Source: Aromatoleum sp.
GTDB taxonomy: Bacteria; Pseudomonadota; Gammaproteobacteria; Burkholderiales; Casimicrobiaceae
DNA length: 6,990 nucleotides
Assembly: GCA_010365205.1 (NCBI GenBank)
Contig: JAAFGU010000124.1
Location: 1-6,990, forward strand
Direction of reading: 5' to 3'
In this document: positions 6,089 through 6,990 of the stretch, piece after piece
Position numbering within the stretch: position 1 is the stretch's first letter
How the letters are laid out: every line of letters begins with the position of its first letter
The notes under the pieces: model-generated
What the model was told of the DNA's origin: nothing
The model's database searches: none
Seen by the model: the letters and a program-made list of their open reading frames with translations, nothing else
Translations under genes and position numbers: made by a program

Positions 6089-6990
6089 CGGACGACGATC
6101 CGATCGCGGTAAATCGGCGCGCCCGTCTTGCAGTCGTAAAGCCCGATTTCGGTGGCTTCGCCGTCGGCGCGCGCCAGCATCCGCCATGCGGCGGGGAGGC
6201 GCAGCCCCGGTGACCGGCTGAACAGGCGCGGCAGGCATTCGGTCTTCATCCGGTAGTCGAGTTGTCCCATGAAGTAGTCGCGCCACGGTGCGTCGCGCCC
6301 GCGCGCCGAGAGATCGGAGCAGATCGTGTCCAGGGGAATCCAGCCGCGATCGGCCAACCAGACTTCGGCCCACCAGTGATACGACGGGCTCGCCGTGTAA
6401 AGCAGATAGCCGCTGACGATCCGCGCCGGAATGCCTCCGGTCCGGCAGAGCGCGACCAGCAGCGCCGATCCCAGCTGACAATCGAACCATCCGGCCTCGA
6501 GTACCTGATCGAGTGGCCGCGCCGCATCCAGCGTGCCGTAGTCGACAACGCCGCAGGTCAAATCGTCGAGCAGGAAATTCCAGTAGCGCTGCAGCGCGGC
6601 CCAGGCATTCCGCTCGTCTCCGGCGAGCCTCGCGGCCAGCGCGCGAATCCGCGGGCTGATTCGGACCAGGCCCTCGGAAGGCCGCGTATAGAGTTCGAAG
6701 TCGGCCCGCGACAGAGGCTCGGGGCTTGGATCGGGCGCACGGGCGCACGCCGTGAACGCCGTACGGGCGCCGATCGTGATCGTCGCTGAGGAGGGTTTGG
6801 CGAAACGGGCGTCCAGCCGCCCCGGCGCGATTGTGAACTCGATGTCGATGCCCGGCGGCGCCATGCACTCGATGTCGAGGTCGCGCAGCGCATCGTCTTC
6901 GAGCGGCAACGGCAGGCGCAGAAGCATTCGTGCGCCGGAGGCGACGTGGCGCAAGTCGAATTCGCGATCGAGCGCGACGGCGATCCGTTT
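6013..6990 (-). CDS. Transglutaminase-like cysteine protein, start outside the window
   Basis: The reading frame is open to the right edge, so at least 325 residues are present and the true start is missing. A TTG at 6954 is only an internal codon candidate. The first part is beta-rich and resembles the N-terminal domain found in bacterial transglutaminase-like proteins. The core has a well-spaced triad: Cys in WFDCQLG (codon 6478-6480), His in YHWWAEVW (6376-6378) and Asp in IPLDT (6328-6330). The spacings are 34 and 16 residues, as in the Transglut_core family. That fold includes protein crosslinkers, proteases and amidases, so the reaction is not determined. A C-terminal region with LDYRMKTECLPR and APIYRDRIVVR follows, which I associate with a recurrent subfamily. 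The final 24 residues are Ala/Asp-rich and lie entirely within the overlap with the glycosyltransferase gene. It is too long, and built differently, to be a stand-alone lasso-peptide B2 protease. No signal peptide can be judged. Confidence 0.88.
   Translation of the reverse strand, partial: KRIAVALDREFDLRHVASGARMLLRLPLPLEDDALRDLDIECMAPPGIDIEFTIAPGRLDARFAKPSSATITIGARTAFTACARAPDPSPEPLSRADFELYTRPSEGLVRISPRIRALAARLAGDERNAWAALQRYWNFLLDDLTCGVVDYGTLDAARPLDQVLEAGWFDCQLGSALLVALCRTGGIPARIVSGYLLYTASPSYHWWAEVWLADRGWIPLDTICSDLSARGRDAPWRDYFMGQLDYRMKTECLPRLFSRSPGLRLPAAWRMLARADGEATEIGLYDCKTGAPIYRDRIVVRHGAEACRDAADSDGAASRVNANPL

Noticed and set aside
6013..6990. The transglutaminase-like gene as part of a lasso-peptide cluster (B2 protease)
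   Set aside because: The B2 protein is short and sits beside a PqqD-like B1 and an asparagine-synthetase-like C protein. None of these is in the window, and this protein is much longer with extra domains.
1..6990. CRISPR array, tRNA, rRNA or riboswitch (including a cobalamin riboswitch before icmF)
   Set aside because: No regularly spaced repeat-spacer pattern, tRNA arms or rRNA sequence was seen. The icmF leader lacks a recognisable B12-box.

Overview
The window is GC-rich, tightly coded bacterial DNA. Its largest gene is a fused B12-dependent isobutyryl-CoA mutase (icmF). By eye this protein reads like the betaproteobacterial form of the family. A palindrome that looks like the operator of LiuR (a MerR-type regulator of branched-chain acyl-CoA catabolism) sits in its upstream region. 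A betaproteobacterium is therefore the best guess, made from family resemblance only and without any database search.

Layout. Positions 65-1324 (minus strand) encode a 12-helix major facilitator superfamily transporter of unknown substrate, followed by a GC-rich hairpin at the window's left edge. Positions 1325-1788 are a divergent intergenic region. It holds a short tandem repeat, a 22-bp near-perfect palindrome lying exactly between a -35 and a -10 box facing icmF, and a cluster of three copies of a REP-like sequence, two direct and one inverted, inside the predicted icmF leader. Positions 1789-5127 (plus strand) are icmF, complete at 1112 codons, with the domain order B12-binding, MeaB-like G-protein, helical linker, mutase core. 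Positions 5246-6088 (plus strand) encode a small cytoplasmic family 2 (GT-A fold) glycosyltransferase. Converging on it from the right edge, on the minus strand, is a transglutaminase-like cysteine protein whose start lies beyond the window (6013-6990). The two genes overlap tail to tail by 76 bp.

How the parts fit. IcmF interconverts isobutyryl-CoA and n-butyryl-CoA, which links valine and branched-acid breakdown to straight-chain beta-oxidation; the candidate operator suggests control by acyl-CoA catabolism. The transporter is divergent and may share the regulatory region, but nothing shows that its substrate is related. The glycosyltransferase and transglutaminase-like genes look like a separate functional unit. 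No complete new system is visible. The parts most worth a second look are the repeat-bearing icmF leader with its operator-promoter and the overlapping convergent pair.
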